DNA of 52,658 nucleotides from an uncultured Clostridia bacterium (GTDB lineage Bacteria; Bacillota; Clostridia; UBA1381). Under the pieces are notes generated by a model. The model had not been told where the DNA came from and ran no database searches. It was given only the letters and a program-made list of their open reading frames with translations. Positions within the stretch are counted from its first letter, which is position 1; each line of letters starts with the position of its first letter. The stretch is from positions 1 through 52,658 of the forward strand of contig CANQQS010000004.1 of assembly GCA_947626045.1 (NCBI GenBank), given 5' to 3'. Below are positions 26,034 to 34,447 of this stretch, piece after piece. A program made the position numbers and the translations under genes.

Positions 26034-26792
26034 ATGATAAAGATAATAATGAACGGCTGTAACGGTAAAATGGGTCAGGTTATATCGCGTCTTGCCGCCG
26101 CCGATGACGAGTGTGAAATCGTCGCGGGGTTCGACGTGAATGACGCGAAGGAAAACGCGTACCCCGTGTTTACCGACCCCAGTGAATTTACGGGCGACGC
26201 GGACGTTGTGATTGACTTTTCGCACCCCTCGGCGCTCACGGGTATTTTAACGTACTGCAAATCACGCAGACTTCCCGTTATCCTCGCGACGACGGGTTAC
26301 ACCGACGAGCAGAAGGCTGAATTTAAGAGCGCGTCGGAGGAAATTCCCGTGTTCTTTTCGGCGAACATGAGCCTCGGCATCAATCTTCTTATCGACCTCG
26401 CGAAAAAGGCGACGAAGCTTTTGGAGGGCAATTTTGATATTGAGATTGTTGAGCGTCACCACAACCAGAAAATCGACGCACCGTCCGGCACGGCTCTGGC
26501 GATTGCCGACGCGATTGACGAAACGCTGTCCTTCCCCGCCGAGTACGTCTATGACCGTCACGCGGTTCGGAGAAAGAGGAAGAAAACGGAAATCGGTCTG
26601 CACGCCGTCCGCGGCGGCACGATTGTCGGCGACCACGAGGTTATTTTCGCCGGCACGGACGAGGTTATAGAGCTTAAGCACAGCGCCCACAGCAAGGAGG
26701 TTTTCGCCGTCGGCGCGATCAAGGCGGCTAAGTTTATCGCGACCAAACCCGCCGGTATGTATAATATGAGCGATATTATAAGCGAACTGTGA
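26034..26792 (+). CDS. dapB: 4-hydroxy-tetrahydrodipicolinate reductase
   Basis: NAD(P)H-dependent second step of the DAP pathway. 252 residues. Seen: the nucleotide-binding loop NGCNGKMGQ, IDFSHPSAL, ATTGYTDEQ, and the catalytic ERHHNQKIDAPSGTAL with His141 and Lys145. AAAAAGGAG lies upstream. Ends the asd-dapA-dapB set and is closed by a terminator. Confidence 0.97.
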   Translation: MIKIIMNGCNGKMGQVISRLAAADDECEIVAGFDVNDAKENAYPVFTDPSEFTGDADVVIDFSHPSALTGILTYCKSRRLPVILATTGYTDEQKAEFKSASEEIPVFFSANMSLGINLLIDLAKKATKLLEGNFDIEIVERHHNQKIDAPSGTALAIADAIDETLSFPAEYVYDRHAVRRKRKKTEIGLHAVRGGTIVGDHEVIFAGTDEVIELKHSAHSKEVFAVGAIKAAKFIATKPAGMYNMSDIISEL

Positions 26793-26798
26793 TTTTGC

Positions 26799-26833
26799 GG
26801 CGCGGAACGGCAGAAGCTGCTCCGCGCCTTTTT
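26799..26833 (+). terminator. Terminator of the asd-dapAB operon
   Basis: GGCGCGGA pairs with TCCGCGCC with an inner CAG/CTG pairing, then five T. Confidence 0.85.
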
Positions 26834-26859
26834 GGTTGTCAAAAAACTTTTCCGAAATA

Positions 26860-26888
26860 TTTACAACCTTCAAAAAGTATGATATAAT
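26860..26888 (+). promoter_or_regulatory. Promoter of the foldback leader
   Basis: TTTACA, 17-bp spacer, TATAAT. The predicted +1 (about 26895) coincides with the first base of the long inverted repeat. Confidence 0.65.
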
Positions 26889-26894
26889 TTCTCT

Positions 26895-27112
26895 ACCACA
26901 TATTTTTTGAATACAATTTAATATTTTTCAAAAATATTCTTTTTTTAAGAATATTCTTTTGACGTTCCGAATAAAAGTTTGTATTAGCAAAAAATGCAGG
27001 CTTTATATCGGAATACTTTTATTTGGAATAATCCGTATTCAAAAAATGTGTGGTAACATTAAATCTAAGCCGCGTTTTTATGCGTGGCATGGATTTATGT
27101 CACGCATTTTTT
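26895..27112 (+). ncRNA. Candidate structured leader RNA or MITE: 160-nt foldback followed by a terminator
   Basis: Base 26895-26914 and 27035-27054 form an inverted repeat with 19 of 20 positions matching (ACCACATATTTTTTG arm). Inside, CCGAATAAAAG (26967-26977) pairs with CTTTTATTTGG (27016-27026). The 5' side of the internal loop has AT-rich hairpins such as AATATTCTT/AAGAATATT. An intrinsic terminator follows at 27080-27112: ATGCGTGGCAT with ATGTCACGCAT and six T. A promoter ends 6 bp before the foldback. TA dinucleotides flank the inverted repeat, so a Tc1/IS630-type miniature element is the alternative. No coding gene is seen in 26793-27137. Confidence 0.5.
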
Positions 27113-27137
27113 ATTTTTAATTTAAGGAGGAATTACC

Positions 27138-28784
27138 ATGAAAAAAATCATCAGTATCTTAGCGGCTTGTATGATGTTTACAGCCGCAACAGCAAGCGCA
27201 GCGGATATTGCGGTCGAGATAAACGGTCAATATCTCGGCTTTGACGTGCCGCCGACAATGCAAAACGACCGCGTACTCGTCCCTATGCGCGCTATTTTTG
27301 AGGCATTCGGCGCGCAGGTGGATTGGAACGGCAACACACAGCAAATTATCGCGACAACTCCTGATGCCACGATTGAAATGAAGATTGACTCGCAGAGAAT
27401 GAATGTCTTAAAATCCGATTTTACGCATCTTATAGACCTCGACCAACCGCCGGTAATAATCGACGGGCGCACTCTCGTTCCGGCGCGCGCGGTCAGTGAG
27501 GCGCTTGATGCGACGGTAAACTGGGACGGCTCCGGCAGCACGGTCAAAATTGACGCGGGTGTGGGAATAAGCGCGACCGAGGCGTTTTTCTACAAAGGCA
27601 ACGCCTATTATTCAATGTGCAACGAGCCGGCAATATATGTTTGGGACGGAAATACAAACTATCGTTACGCTGCGGGCGGTGAGGTACATGGCATAGTTGT
27701 ATATAACGATTACATTTTCTATTACAATTCCACAAGCGGCAAGATTTGCAGAATGAACCTTGACGGCAGCGACAGGCGAATTATGGCTTCCGCATATAAA
27801 GACCGTTTTGATAACAGTGATCCGGTGTTCATAATAAAAAGTGGGAAGCTGTATTGGCGCGAATTGGACACTGATTGGTGGGAATCAGGTGAAGGAGACA
27901 GCTACAGAATATGCGAAATGGATATAGAAGGCGGCAACAAAAAAATATTGGTTGAAGGAATAGCAAAGGCAGGTTTCAGTTTTTTTGGAGCATATAATAC
28001 ATCATGGGCAATCGGGAAAAATACAATATATTACGGTATTTTTCCGGAAGGAAGCGCCAGCTTAGATGATCCGTATTGGGGATGTCATCTTCACAGTCTC
28101 AATCTGACCACCGGAAATGACAGAGATTTAAACTCACTGGGAGTATATACGCTGTACGGCTTGGACGGCAACGGAAATGTGATATTTTCCAATGGAGCCA
28201 ACGAGGAAAATAAAGAATACTATATAATCAACGAAAAAACAGACACTTTTACTCCGTATTCACAATTTTCACAATATGCCGATCAATGGTGGTATTATGT
28301 TAAAGACGGAAGTTACGAAAAAGCAAAAACCTATCGGCAACATCTTTCAAACGGGGAATATGAGCTGCTTACAGACGGTAAAATGCTCGGCAAAGATGAT
28401 TCAACTATGCTGTTCGCGGTATCGACACTTTCGTATAAAGAAGATAGTGTTGAGCTTGGCAGAATAACAAACCAAGAGATATACGCGATGGATCTTGACG
28501 GAAACAATATGCGGCTTGTCAACGAATATTCCGATGATAACGGCGTAGTGCAGTCGAATACCGGCTTTGACAATTCGCAGTCTTCTCAGCAGACCACCTG
28601 CGCGATATGCCACGGCAGCGGAACCATAGACTGCAGCGTATGCCACGGCACGGGAAGACAAACACAATATTACACTCCCGGCTATGACGACGAGGACGTG
28701 AACAACAGAAGCTGTCTCACCTGCGGAGGCAGAGGCAAAAAGACCTGCATCGTATGCGGCGGAGACGGAATAGTGCATGACTAA
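27138..28784 (+). CDS. Exported protein: copper-amine-oxidase-N domain, DUF5050-like propeller, C-terminal DnaJ-type zinc finger
   Basis: 548 residues; AAGGAGG precedes the ATG. Signal peptide 1-21 (cut near ASAAD). Residues about 22-140 are the copper amine oxidase N-terminal type domain (VPMRAIFEAFGAQVDWNG, LVPARAVSEALDATVNWDG). Residues about 148-470 contain repeated beta-strand units with tyrosines (DYIFYYNSTSGKICRMNLDG, GKLYWRELD) like DUF5050 propeller-type proteins. The last 60 residues have CAICHGSG, CSVCHGTG, CLTCGGRG and CIVCGGDG, four CxxCxGxG units as in the DnaJ zinc finger. A DnaJ-type finger on an exported protein is unusual. Expression may be set by the terminator in its leader. 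Confidence 0.85.
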   Translation: MKKIISILAACMMFTAATASAADIAVEINGQYLGFDVPPTMQNDRVLVPMRAIFEAFGAQVDWNGNTQQIIATTPDATIEMKIDSQRMNVLKSDFTHLIDLDQPPVIIDGRTLVPARAVSEALDATVNWDGSGSTVKIDAGVGISATEAFFYKGNAYYSMCNEPAIYVWDGNTNYRYAAGGEVHGIVVYNDYIFYYNSTSGKICRMNLDGSDRRIMASAYKDRFDNSDPVFIIKSGKLYWRELDTDWWESGEGDSYRICEMDIEGGNKKILVEGIAKAGFSFFGAYNTSWAIGKNTIYYGIFPEGSASLDDPYWGCHLHSLNLTTGNDRDLNSLGVYTLYGLDGNGNVIFSNGANEENKEYYIINEKTDTFTPYSQFSQYADQWWYYVKDGSYEKAKTYRQHLSNGEYELLTDGKMLGKDDSTMLFAVSTLSYKEDSVELGRITNQEIYAMDLDGNNMRLVNEYSDDNGVVQSNTGFDNSQSSQQTTCAICHGSGTIDCSVCHGTGRQTQYYTPGYDDEDVNNRSCLTCGGRGKKTCIVCGGDGIVHD

Positions 28785-28791
28785 CCCACAC

Positions 28792-28826
28792 AAAAAAGCG
28801 TATCACGTTCAACGTGATACGCTTTT
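28792..28826. terminator. Bidirectional terminator
   Basis: AAAAGCGTATCACGTT pairs with AACGTGATACGCTTTT; A run on one side and T run on the other serve the convergent zinc-finger gene and cysK. Confidence 0.9.
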
Positions 28827-28842
28827 TGATATTCTTATTTAA

Positions 28843-29775
28843 TCAGTCCGCGAACATCGGGGTTGAGAGGTATCTCTCGCCGGTGTCGGGCAGGAGTGCG
28901 ACGATTGTTTTACCCTTATTTTCGGGGCGTTTCGCAAGCTCGGTCGCAGCCCATACCGCCGCGCCGGAGGAAATACCCACGAGCATACCCTCCGTTCTCG
29001 CGATTTCCTTACCCTTCGCGAACGCGTCGTCGTTTTCGACTCTTATGATCTCGTCGTAAATGTCGGTGTTGAGCGTTTCGGGAACAAAGCCCGCGCCGAT
29101 ACCCTGTATCTTATGCGCTCCGGCTCTGCCCTCGGACAGTACCGGCGACGATGCCGGTTCTACGGCGACAATTTTAACCTCGGGCTTCTTCGACTTCAGA
29201 TACTCGCCCACGCCCGACAGCGTGCCGCCCGTACCTACGCCGGCAACGAATATATCGACCGCGCCGTCGGTGTCGTTCCAGATTTCGGGACCTGTTGTCG
29301 CCTTGTGATAGGCGGGGTTCGCGGGGTTTGTGAACTGACTCGGTATAAAGCTGCCCTCTATCTCCGCGGCAAGCTCGTGCGCCTTCGCTATCGCGCCCTT
29401 CATACCCTGCGCGCCGTCGGTAAGAACAAGCTCCGCACCGTATGCCTTCAAAAGATTTCTTCTCTCGACGCTCATCGTTTCGGGCATCGTGATTATTATT
29501 CTGTAACCGCGCGCCGCCGCAACTGACGCAAGACCTATACCGGTGTTACCCGAGGTCGGCTCGATTATTACGCTGCCCTTTTTAAGCTTACCCGTTTTCT
29601 CCGCGTCGTCCACCATAGCTATTGCAATTCTGTCCTTTACGCTGCCTGCCGGATTGAAATACTCCAGCTTTGCCAGAACAGTTGCCTCCAAATTGTTTGC
29701 ACTCTCGTAATTGGTAAGCTCCAAAAGCGGCGTGTTGCCGACAAGCTCCGTTATTGCCTTATATATTTTTGACAT
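28843..29775 (-). CDS. cysK: Cysteine synthase (O-acetylserine sulfhydrylase)
   Basis: PLP enzyme making cysteine from O-acetylserine and sulfide. 310 residues from the ATG at 29775 (GAAGGAA upstream). Seen: [13 protein letters not shown] Lys47 in [41 protein letters not shown] and SSGAAVWAA. Last gene of a minus-strand set metY, ECF S-component, cysK with 17-31 nt gaps. Confidence 0.97.
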   Translation of the reverse strand: MSKIYKAITELVGNTPLLELTNYESANNLEATVLAKLEYFNPAGSVKDRIAIAMVDDAEKTGKLKKGSVIIEPTSGNTGIGLASVAAARGYRIIITMPETMSVERRNLLKAYGAELVLTDGAQGMKGAIAKAHELAAEIEGSFIPSQFTNPANPAYHKATTGPEIWNDTDGAVDIFVAGVGTGGTLSGVGEYLKSKKPEVKIVAVEPASSPVLSEGRAGAHKIQGIGAGFVPETLNTDIYDEIIRVENDDAFAKGKEIARTEGMLVGISSGAAVWAATELAKRPENKGKTIVALLPDTGERYLSTPMFAD

Positions 29776-29792
29776 TATATTTTCCTTCTTTC

Positions 29793-30284
29793 CTAAAAAT
29801 TCAATCTGTTTCTGTTTTTGATAAGCACCGGTATTATAACAGCCGACGCTGCCATGCTCATTGCCCACTGTATCGGCGACGACACGAGCGACACAAGCGC
29901 CTGCGCCATTCCCAAAATCGGGAACTCTGCTACGAAATATCCGCCCGTCACTATCACGAGCGACACTGCCGCCGCGAGTATGTACCGCTGTGCGCTCTGC
30001 TTTTCGTGCAAGATTTTACCTATCGTAAATCCGAGTATTCCCTTTATTATGAGCGTCGGTATACAGTATATCGGAAATCCCGAAATCAAATCCGCCAGGC
30101 TGTGACCTATCGCGCCGACAGCCGCTCCCGCTACGGGCCCCATTACAAGCGCCGCCGCGTAGATAACGCAGTCGCCGAAATGCACGTAACCCTCGCCTAT
30201 CGGCACCTTCGGAAATATCGTCAGCACGCACGCGAGAGCCGCGAGTACCGCGCACCGCGCGATAAATACCGTTTTGTTCTTCAT
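29793..30284 (-). CDS. ECF transporter S (substrate-binding) component
   Basis: 163 residues, with about five to six membrane helices; GAAGGGAT precedes the ATG at 30284. [37 protein letters not shown] and FIIKGILGF-like [14 protein letters not shown] are typical of the ECF S-component superfamily (thiamine/hydroxymethylpyrimidine/pantothenate type plan). Needs the shared EcfA/A'/T module, not in the window. Its place between metY and cysK suggests a sulfur amino acid or related cofactor as substrate (inference). Confidence 0.88.
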   Translation of the reverse strand: MKNKTVFIARCAVLAALACVLTIFPKVPIGEGYVHFGDCVIYAAALVMGPVAGAAVGAIGHSLADLISGFPIYCIPTLIIKGILGFTIGKILHEKQSAQRYILAAAVSLVIVTGGYFVAEFPILGMAQALVSLVSSPIQWAMSMAASAVIIPVLIKNRNRLNF

Positions 30285-30315
30285 TGCTATCCCTTCTTTG
30301 ATGTTGTTACAGTCA

Positions 30316-31605
30316 TTATACCACTGCTTTAAACGCATCGTCAAGGGCTTCGATAAGGTCAATTACGTTTTCCGTACCTATCGACAGTCTTATTGTATTC
30401 GGCTTTATGCCCTGCTCAAGAAGCTCCGCCTCGGTGCACTGTGAATGTGTGGTCGTCGCGGGGTGTATCACGAGCGATTTAACGTCCGCGACATTGGCGA
30501 GCAGCGAGAAAATCTCAAGGTTATCTATAAACTTTTGAGCCTTCGCCGCGTCGCCCTTAATCTCGAACGTGAATATGCTTCCGCCGCCGCTCGGAAGGTA
30601 CTTTTTATAAAACTCGTGACCCTCCTCTGTCGGAAGTGAAGGGTGGTGCACTGCCTCGACCTGCGGGTGGCTGTTAAGATATTCAACAATTTTAAGCGCG
30701 TTTTCCACGTGACGCTCAACTCTGAGCGACAGCGTTTCAAGTCCCTGAAGGAATATAAACGCGTGGAACGGTGAGAGCGTCGCGCCTGTGTCGCGAAGCA
30801 GTATCGCTCTTATGTACGTCACAAACGCCGCTGCGCCGACCGCCGCCGTAAAGCTTACGCCGTGATATGACGGGTTCGGCTCAACGAACTGCGGGAACTT
30901 ACCCGACGCCGCCCAATCGAACTTGCCGCTGTCAACGATAACGCCGCCTATCGCAGTACCGTGACCGCCGATGAACTTCGTCGCGCTGTGTACGACTATA
31001 TCCGCGCCGTACTCGATAGGTCTTACGAGGTACGGAGTAGCGAACGTGTTGTCAATCACTAGCGGAAGGTTGTGTGCGTGCGCGATTTTCGCTACGGCTT
31101 CAATGTCGATTATGTTTGAATGGGGGTTGCCGAGCGTTTCTATAAATATCGCCTTCGTGTTATCCTGTATTGCGTTCTCGAACGCGTTTTCCTCGTACGG
31201 GTCAACGAACGTCGTCGTTATGCCGTAGTGAGGAAGCGTATGCTCAAAGAGGTTGTATGTGCCGCCGTATATCGTCTTTGACGCGACAATGTGACCGCCG
31301 TCCTGCGCGAGCGCCTGTATCGCGTATGTGATAGCAGCCGCGCCCGACGCCGTAGCGAGAGCCGCAACACCGCCCTCGAGTGCCGCAATTCTCTGCTCGA
31401 ATATATCCTGTGTGGGGTTTGTGAGTCTGCCGTAAATGTTGCCCGCGTCGCGCAGACCGAAACGGTCGGCGGCGTGCTGTGAGTTGTGGAACACGTAGGA
31501 CGTTGACGCGTAAATCGGAACGGCTCTCGCGTCCGTTACCGCGTCCGCGCTCTCCTGACCTACGTGAAGCTGTAAAGTTTCAAATCTGTAATTTTTATTT
31601 GACAT
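30316..31605 (-). CDS. metY: O-acetylhomoserine sulfhydrylase
   Basis: PLP enzyme of the Cys/Met metabolism family making homocysteine from O-acetylhomoserine and sulfide. 429 residues, the length of the MetY class. Seen: LHVGQESADAVTDARAVPIY, YGRLTNPTQDIFEQRIAALE, and PLP Lys210 in HSATKFIGGHG. First gene of the sulfur set with ECF S-component and cysK; transcribed from a strong promoter with a roughly 160-nt leader. Confidence 0.96.
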   Translation of the reverse strand: MSNKNYRFETLQLHVGQESADAVTDARAVPIYASTSYVFHNSQHAADRFGLRDAGNIYGRLTNPTQDIFEQRIAALEGGVAALATASGAAAITYAIQALAQDGGHIVASKTIYGGTYNLFEHTLPHYGITTTFVDPYEENAFENAIQDNTKAIFIETLGNPHSNIIDIEAVAKIAHAHNLPLVIDNTFATPYLVRPIEYGADIVVHSATKFIGGHGTAIGGVIVDSGKFDWAASGKFPQFVEPNPSYHGVSFTAAVGAAAFVTYIRAILLRDTGATLSPFHAFIFLQGLETLSLRVERHVENALKIVEYLNSHPQVEAVHHPSLPTEEGHEFYKKYLPSGGGSIFTFEIKGDAAKAQKFIDNLEIFSLLANVADVKSLVIHPATTTHSQCTEAELLEQGIKPNTIRLSIGTENVIDLIEALDDAFKAVV

Positions 31606-31764
31606 GGTTATTACCCGCTTTCTTCATTATATTTTATGGTTATCCCTTTTATCCGTAATTTTCAACATCGACACATTCGGTCGTCCTTAATGTTTTTCAG
31701 CCGCAGTACTAACATGCTTCGTCACCCTTTCCGTAATTCTTCCTTTTCCTATCGAATTACTATG
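31606..31764 (-). promoter_or_regulatory. Structured leader of metY, candidate riboswitch or attenuator, class not recognised
   Basis: About 158 nt of 5' untranslated RNA. Read on the minus strand, GTAATTC near the 5' end can pair with GAATTAC (about 20 nt on; 7 bp) or with a later AATTAC (6 bp), giving mutually exclusive stems. Between them AACAT..ATGTT and CGAC..GTCG form a further hairpin. GGGATAACCAT is echoed by GGGTAATAACCAT at the start codon. I could not match it to SAM-I, T-box, THF or other classes I know. Confidence 0.5.
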
Positions 31765-31770
31765 CTTTAC

Positions 31771-31798
31771 ATTATAGCACCTTTTTCCCGTTTGTCAA
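31771..31798 (-). promoter_or_regulatory. Promoter of metY
   Basis: Minus strand: perfect TTGACA, 16-bp spacer, perfect TATAAT. Confidence 0.75.
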
Positions 31799-31901
31799 GG
31801 GATTTTTTAAATTTTTTTGAAAATAAAAGAAAAATGTGATAGAATGGTATGGTAGAATGGGAAATTGTGATTTTGTGCATTATTGGGATGTGTCACAAAT
31901 G

Positions 31902-32094
31902 CGGGCGACCGCAAGGGTCGCCCCTACGGCGCTAAATATATAAAATACGGGTGTAGGGGCGACCCTTGCGGTCGCCCGTCCAAGATAACCCGAATGCAAT
32001 AGGGTTGTCGTGGGAACGGGCTGTCGAGGGCGCCAGCCCCTACGGCGCACAATTTCAAAATTACGGTTGTAGGGGACGGCGCCCTCGACGTCCC
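31902..32094. repeat. Composite palindromic repeat block, copy R5
   Basis: Two module B units (GGGCGACCGCAAGGGTCGCC at about 31903; GTAGGGGCGACCC at about 31952), the second the reverse orientation of the first, then module A in reverse orientation compared with R1 (ACGGGCTGTCGAGGGCG start at about 32015, CTCGACGTCCC end). Lies between divergent metY and the phosphatase gene; nothing coding is seen in 31765-32143. Confidence 0.85.
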
Positions 32095-32143
32095 TCATTA
32101 CATTACGCCGCTAAATCACAATTTAATCACACGGAGGTTGCAA

Positions 32144-32602
32144 ATGATACGAATAATGATGATATGCTACGGCAACATATGCCGCAGTCCGATGGCGGAG
32201 TTTCTCCTGCGCGACATGGTACAGAAGCGCGGTATCGGCGACAAATTCTACATAGCGTCCGCCGCGACAAGCACCGAAGAAATCGGTAACGGCGTGCATT
32301 ACGGCACTCGCCGAAAGCTTGCGGAACATGGCATTTCAACGGACGGCAAGACGGCGGTACAGCTTAAACGCTCCGACGCTGACAGGTACGACTATTTTAT
32401 TGGTATGGATTCGCAGAACATACGCGCAATAACGCGCATACTCGGCGAGGAGCATCGGGACAAAATTTTCCGCCTGCTCGATTTCTCCGACAATCCGCGC
32501 GATATTGCCGACCCGTGGTACACGCATAATTTCGACGTTACATACGACGATATTGTCGAGGGCTGCGAGGCTTTTCTCAAATATATAGATGATTTTTCGT
32601 AA
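32144..32602 (+). CDS. Low-molecular-weight protein-tyrosine phosphatase
   Basis: 152 residues from the ATG at 32144 (GGAGG upstream). P-loop CYGNICRS (Cys8, Arg14) at the N-terminus and the acid Asp123 in DPWY are both in place, so it should be active. In Firmicutes such enzymes act on tyrosine-phosphorylated proteins, often of polysaccharide export or stress. lysS follows with its own promoter. Confidence 0.95.
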   Translation: MIRIMMICYGNICRSPMAEFLLRDMVQKRGIGDKFYIASAATSTEEIGNGVHYGTRRKLAEHGISTDGKTAVQLKRSDADRYDYFIGMDSQNIRAITRILGEEHRDKIFRLLDFSDNPRDIADPWYTHNFDVTYDDIVEGCEAFLKYIDDFS

Positions 32603-32608
32603 AAAACA

Positions 32609-32637
32609 TTGTCAAACGGATGAAAATGGTATATAAT
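32609..32637 (+). promoter_or_regulatory. Promoter of lysS
   Basis: TTGTCA, 17-bp spacer, TATAAT. The leader (about 35 nt) is too short for a T-box. Confidence 0.65.
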
Positions 32638-32678
32638 GATTCAGTCTGTAGAATAAAACCGAGGAGGATTTTTAATAA

Positions 32679-34229
32679 ATGGAAAACACGGAAAATACAA
32701 AGGAATTATCGGCTCTCCTGCAGGTGCGCCGCGACAAGCTCACCGACCTTCAAAACGAGAGCAGAGATCCGTTCAAGATTACGAAGTTTAACCGTACTCA
32801 TACATCGGGCGAGCTTAAGGATGGCGCGCGCGAGGAACAGCGCGAGCTTACAAAGCGCGGCTCGGACGAGGTTGAAATAATCACCGCGAAAATTTCAAAA
32901 TACGACGGTCAAAATGTTACAGTTGCCGGCAGAATTATGTCAAAGCGCGGCATGGGAAAGGTTGGATTTGTCCACATCGCGGACATTGACGGGCAAATTC
33001 AGCTTTTCGTCAAGAAGGATATTCTCGGCGAGGACGAGTACAACCGTTTCAAAAAGCTCGACATCGGCGATATAGTAGGCGCGCACGGCGAGGTGTTCAC
33101 CACGCAGACGGGCGAAATTTCTATAAGAGTAGATGAAATAACGCTGCTCACAAAATCGCTGCAGCCGCTGCCCGAGAAGTTCCACGGCATGACCGATACG
33201 GATCTGCGCTATCGTCAGCGTTACATTGACCTCATTATGAACGAGGATGTAAAAAAGACGTTTATGAACCGCTCGAAAATCATCGCGTCTATCCGCTCGT
33301 ACCTGAACGGTCAGGGTTTTTTGGAGGTCGAAACGCCGATGCTCGTATCAAACGCGGGCGGCGCGGCGGCAAGACCGTTCGAAACGCATTTTAACGCGCT
33401 CGACGAGGACTTCAAGCTGCGTATTTCACTGGAGCTTTACTTAAAGCGCCTTATCGTCGGCGGCTTCGAGAAGGTTTACGAGATTGGCAAAGTGTTCAGA
33501 AACGAGGGACTCGACACGCGCCACAACCCCGAGTTCACGCTGATGGAGCTGTACCAGGCGTATACCGATTACCACGGCATGATGGATCTGACGGAAAATA
33601 TGTACCGCCACGTCGCGCAGGAGGTGCTCGGCACGACGAAAATCACGTATAACGGCGTGGAGATGGACCTCGGCAAGCCGTTTGAGCGAATCACAATGGT
33701 CGACGCGGTGAAGAAGTATTCGGGCGTTGACTTCAGCGAAATACACACGCTCGAAGAGGCGCGCGCGGCTGCGGACGCTCATCATGTGGAATACGAAAAG
33801 CGCCACAAGAAAGGCGATATTTTGAACCTTTTCTTTGAGCAGTTCGCCGAGGAGCACATGATCCAGCCGACGTTCGTAATGGATCACCCGATCGAGATTT
33901 CGCCGCTCACGAAGAAAAAGCCGGACAATCCCGAATATGTGGAGCGTTTCGAGTTTTTCATGAACGGCTGGGAAATGGCAAACGCGTACTCGGAGCTGAA
34001 CGACCCCGTTGACCAGCGCGAGCGTTTCAAGGCGCAGGAGGAGCAGCTGGCGCAGGGCGACGAGGAAGCGAACACCACCGACGAGGACTTCATGCGCGCG
34101 CTCGAGATAGGTATGCCCCCCACCGGCGGCATTGGCTTCGGTATCGACCGTATGTGCATGCTCCTCACCGACTCCCCCGCAATCCGCGATGTGCTGCTGT
34201 TCCCGACAATGAAACCGATTGAAGGGTAA
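32679..34229 (+). CDS. lysS: Lysyl-tRNA synthetase, class II
   Basis: Charges tRNA-Lys. 516 residues. N-terminal OB-fold anticodon-binding domain (about 75-170, with VAGRIMSKRGMGKVGFVHI), motif 1 around FLEVETPMLV, motif 2 FRNEGLDTRHNPEFTLMELY, and motif 3 TGGIGFGIDRMCMLL. GAGGA lies upstream. Unlike asd it shows no lysine-responsive leader. Confidence 0.97.
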   Translation: MENTENTKELSALLQVRRDKLTDLQNESRDPFKITKFNRTHTSGELKDGAREEQRELTKRGSDEVEIITAKISKYDGQNVTVAGRIMSKRGMGKVGFVHIADIDGQIQLFVKKDILGEDEYNRFKKLDIGDIVGAHGEVFTTQTGEISIRVDEITLLTKSLQPLPEKFHGMTDTDLRYRQRYIDLIMNEDVKKTFMNRSKIIASIRSYLNGQGFLEVETPMLVSNAGGAAARPFETHFNALDEDFKLRISLELYLKRLIVGGFEKVYEIGKVFRNEGLDTRHNPEFTLMELYQAYTDYHGMMDLTENMYRHVAQEVLGTTKITYNGVEMDLGKPFERITMVDAVKKYSGVDFSEIHTLEEARAAADAHHVEYEKRHKKGDILNLFFEQFAEEHMIQPTFVMDHPIEISPLTKKKPDNPEYVERFEFFMNGWEMANAYSELNDPVDQRERFKAQEEQLAQGDEEANTTDEDFMRALEIGMPPTGGIGFGIDRMCMLLTDSPAIRDVLLFPTMKPIEG

Positions 34230-34320
34230 ACGTAACATTATAAAGGCGCTCAAAAATCGCATAAACAAGCCGTTTACGGGCATTTACACATTAAAAGCAA
34301 AAGCACAAAATTACGCCGAA

Positions 34321-34361
34321 TTTGCGAACATTTAGGCGGATTTGCGAACAATTTGCGAACA
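34321..34361 (+). repeat. Three iteron-like direct repeats
   Basis: TTTGCGAACA occurs at 34321-34330, 34341-34350 and 34352-34361. Start-to-start spacing is 20 and 11 bp, near whole helical turns, as for a multi-site protein-binding region. It lies between lysS and a ClpX-like ATPase gene. Confidence 0.7.
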
Positions 34362-34375
34362 AACCAAGCAAAAAA

Positions 34376-34409
34376 CGCTGCAGGGACCATTTTCCCCGCG
34401 GCTTTTTTT
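34376..34409 (+). terminator. Probable terminator after lysS
   Basis: GCTGCAGGG pairs with CCCGCGGC (one bulge, one wobble), then seven T. Confidence 0.6.
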
Positions 34410-34447
34410 GCGTATTGACAACATAACAGAAAGGGGAGAGCTACACA

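Noticed and set aside
31606-31764. SAM-I riboswitch or T-box for metY
   Set aside because: No GAGGGA/GGCAACC core or UGGN specifier-type T-box sequence; kept only as an unassigned leader.
32638-32678. T-box or lysine riboswitch before lysS
   Set aside because: Only about 35 nt separate the promoter from the start codon; no motif seen.
33441-34283. 280-codon minus-strand frame opposite lysS
   Set aside because: Antisense shadow; composition typical of reverse reading of a GC-rich gene.
34414-34419. TTGACA as -35 for the ClpX-like gene
   Set aside because: The ribosome site follows about 12 bp later, leaving no room for a -10 and leader.
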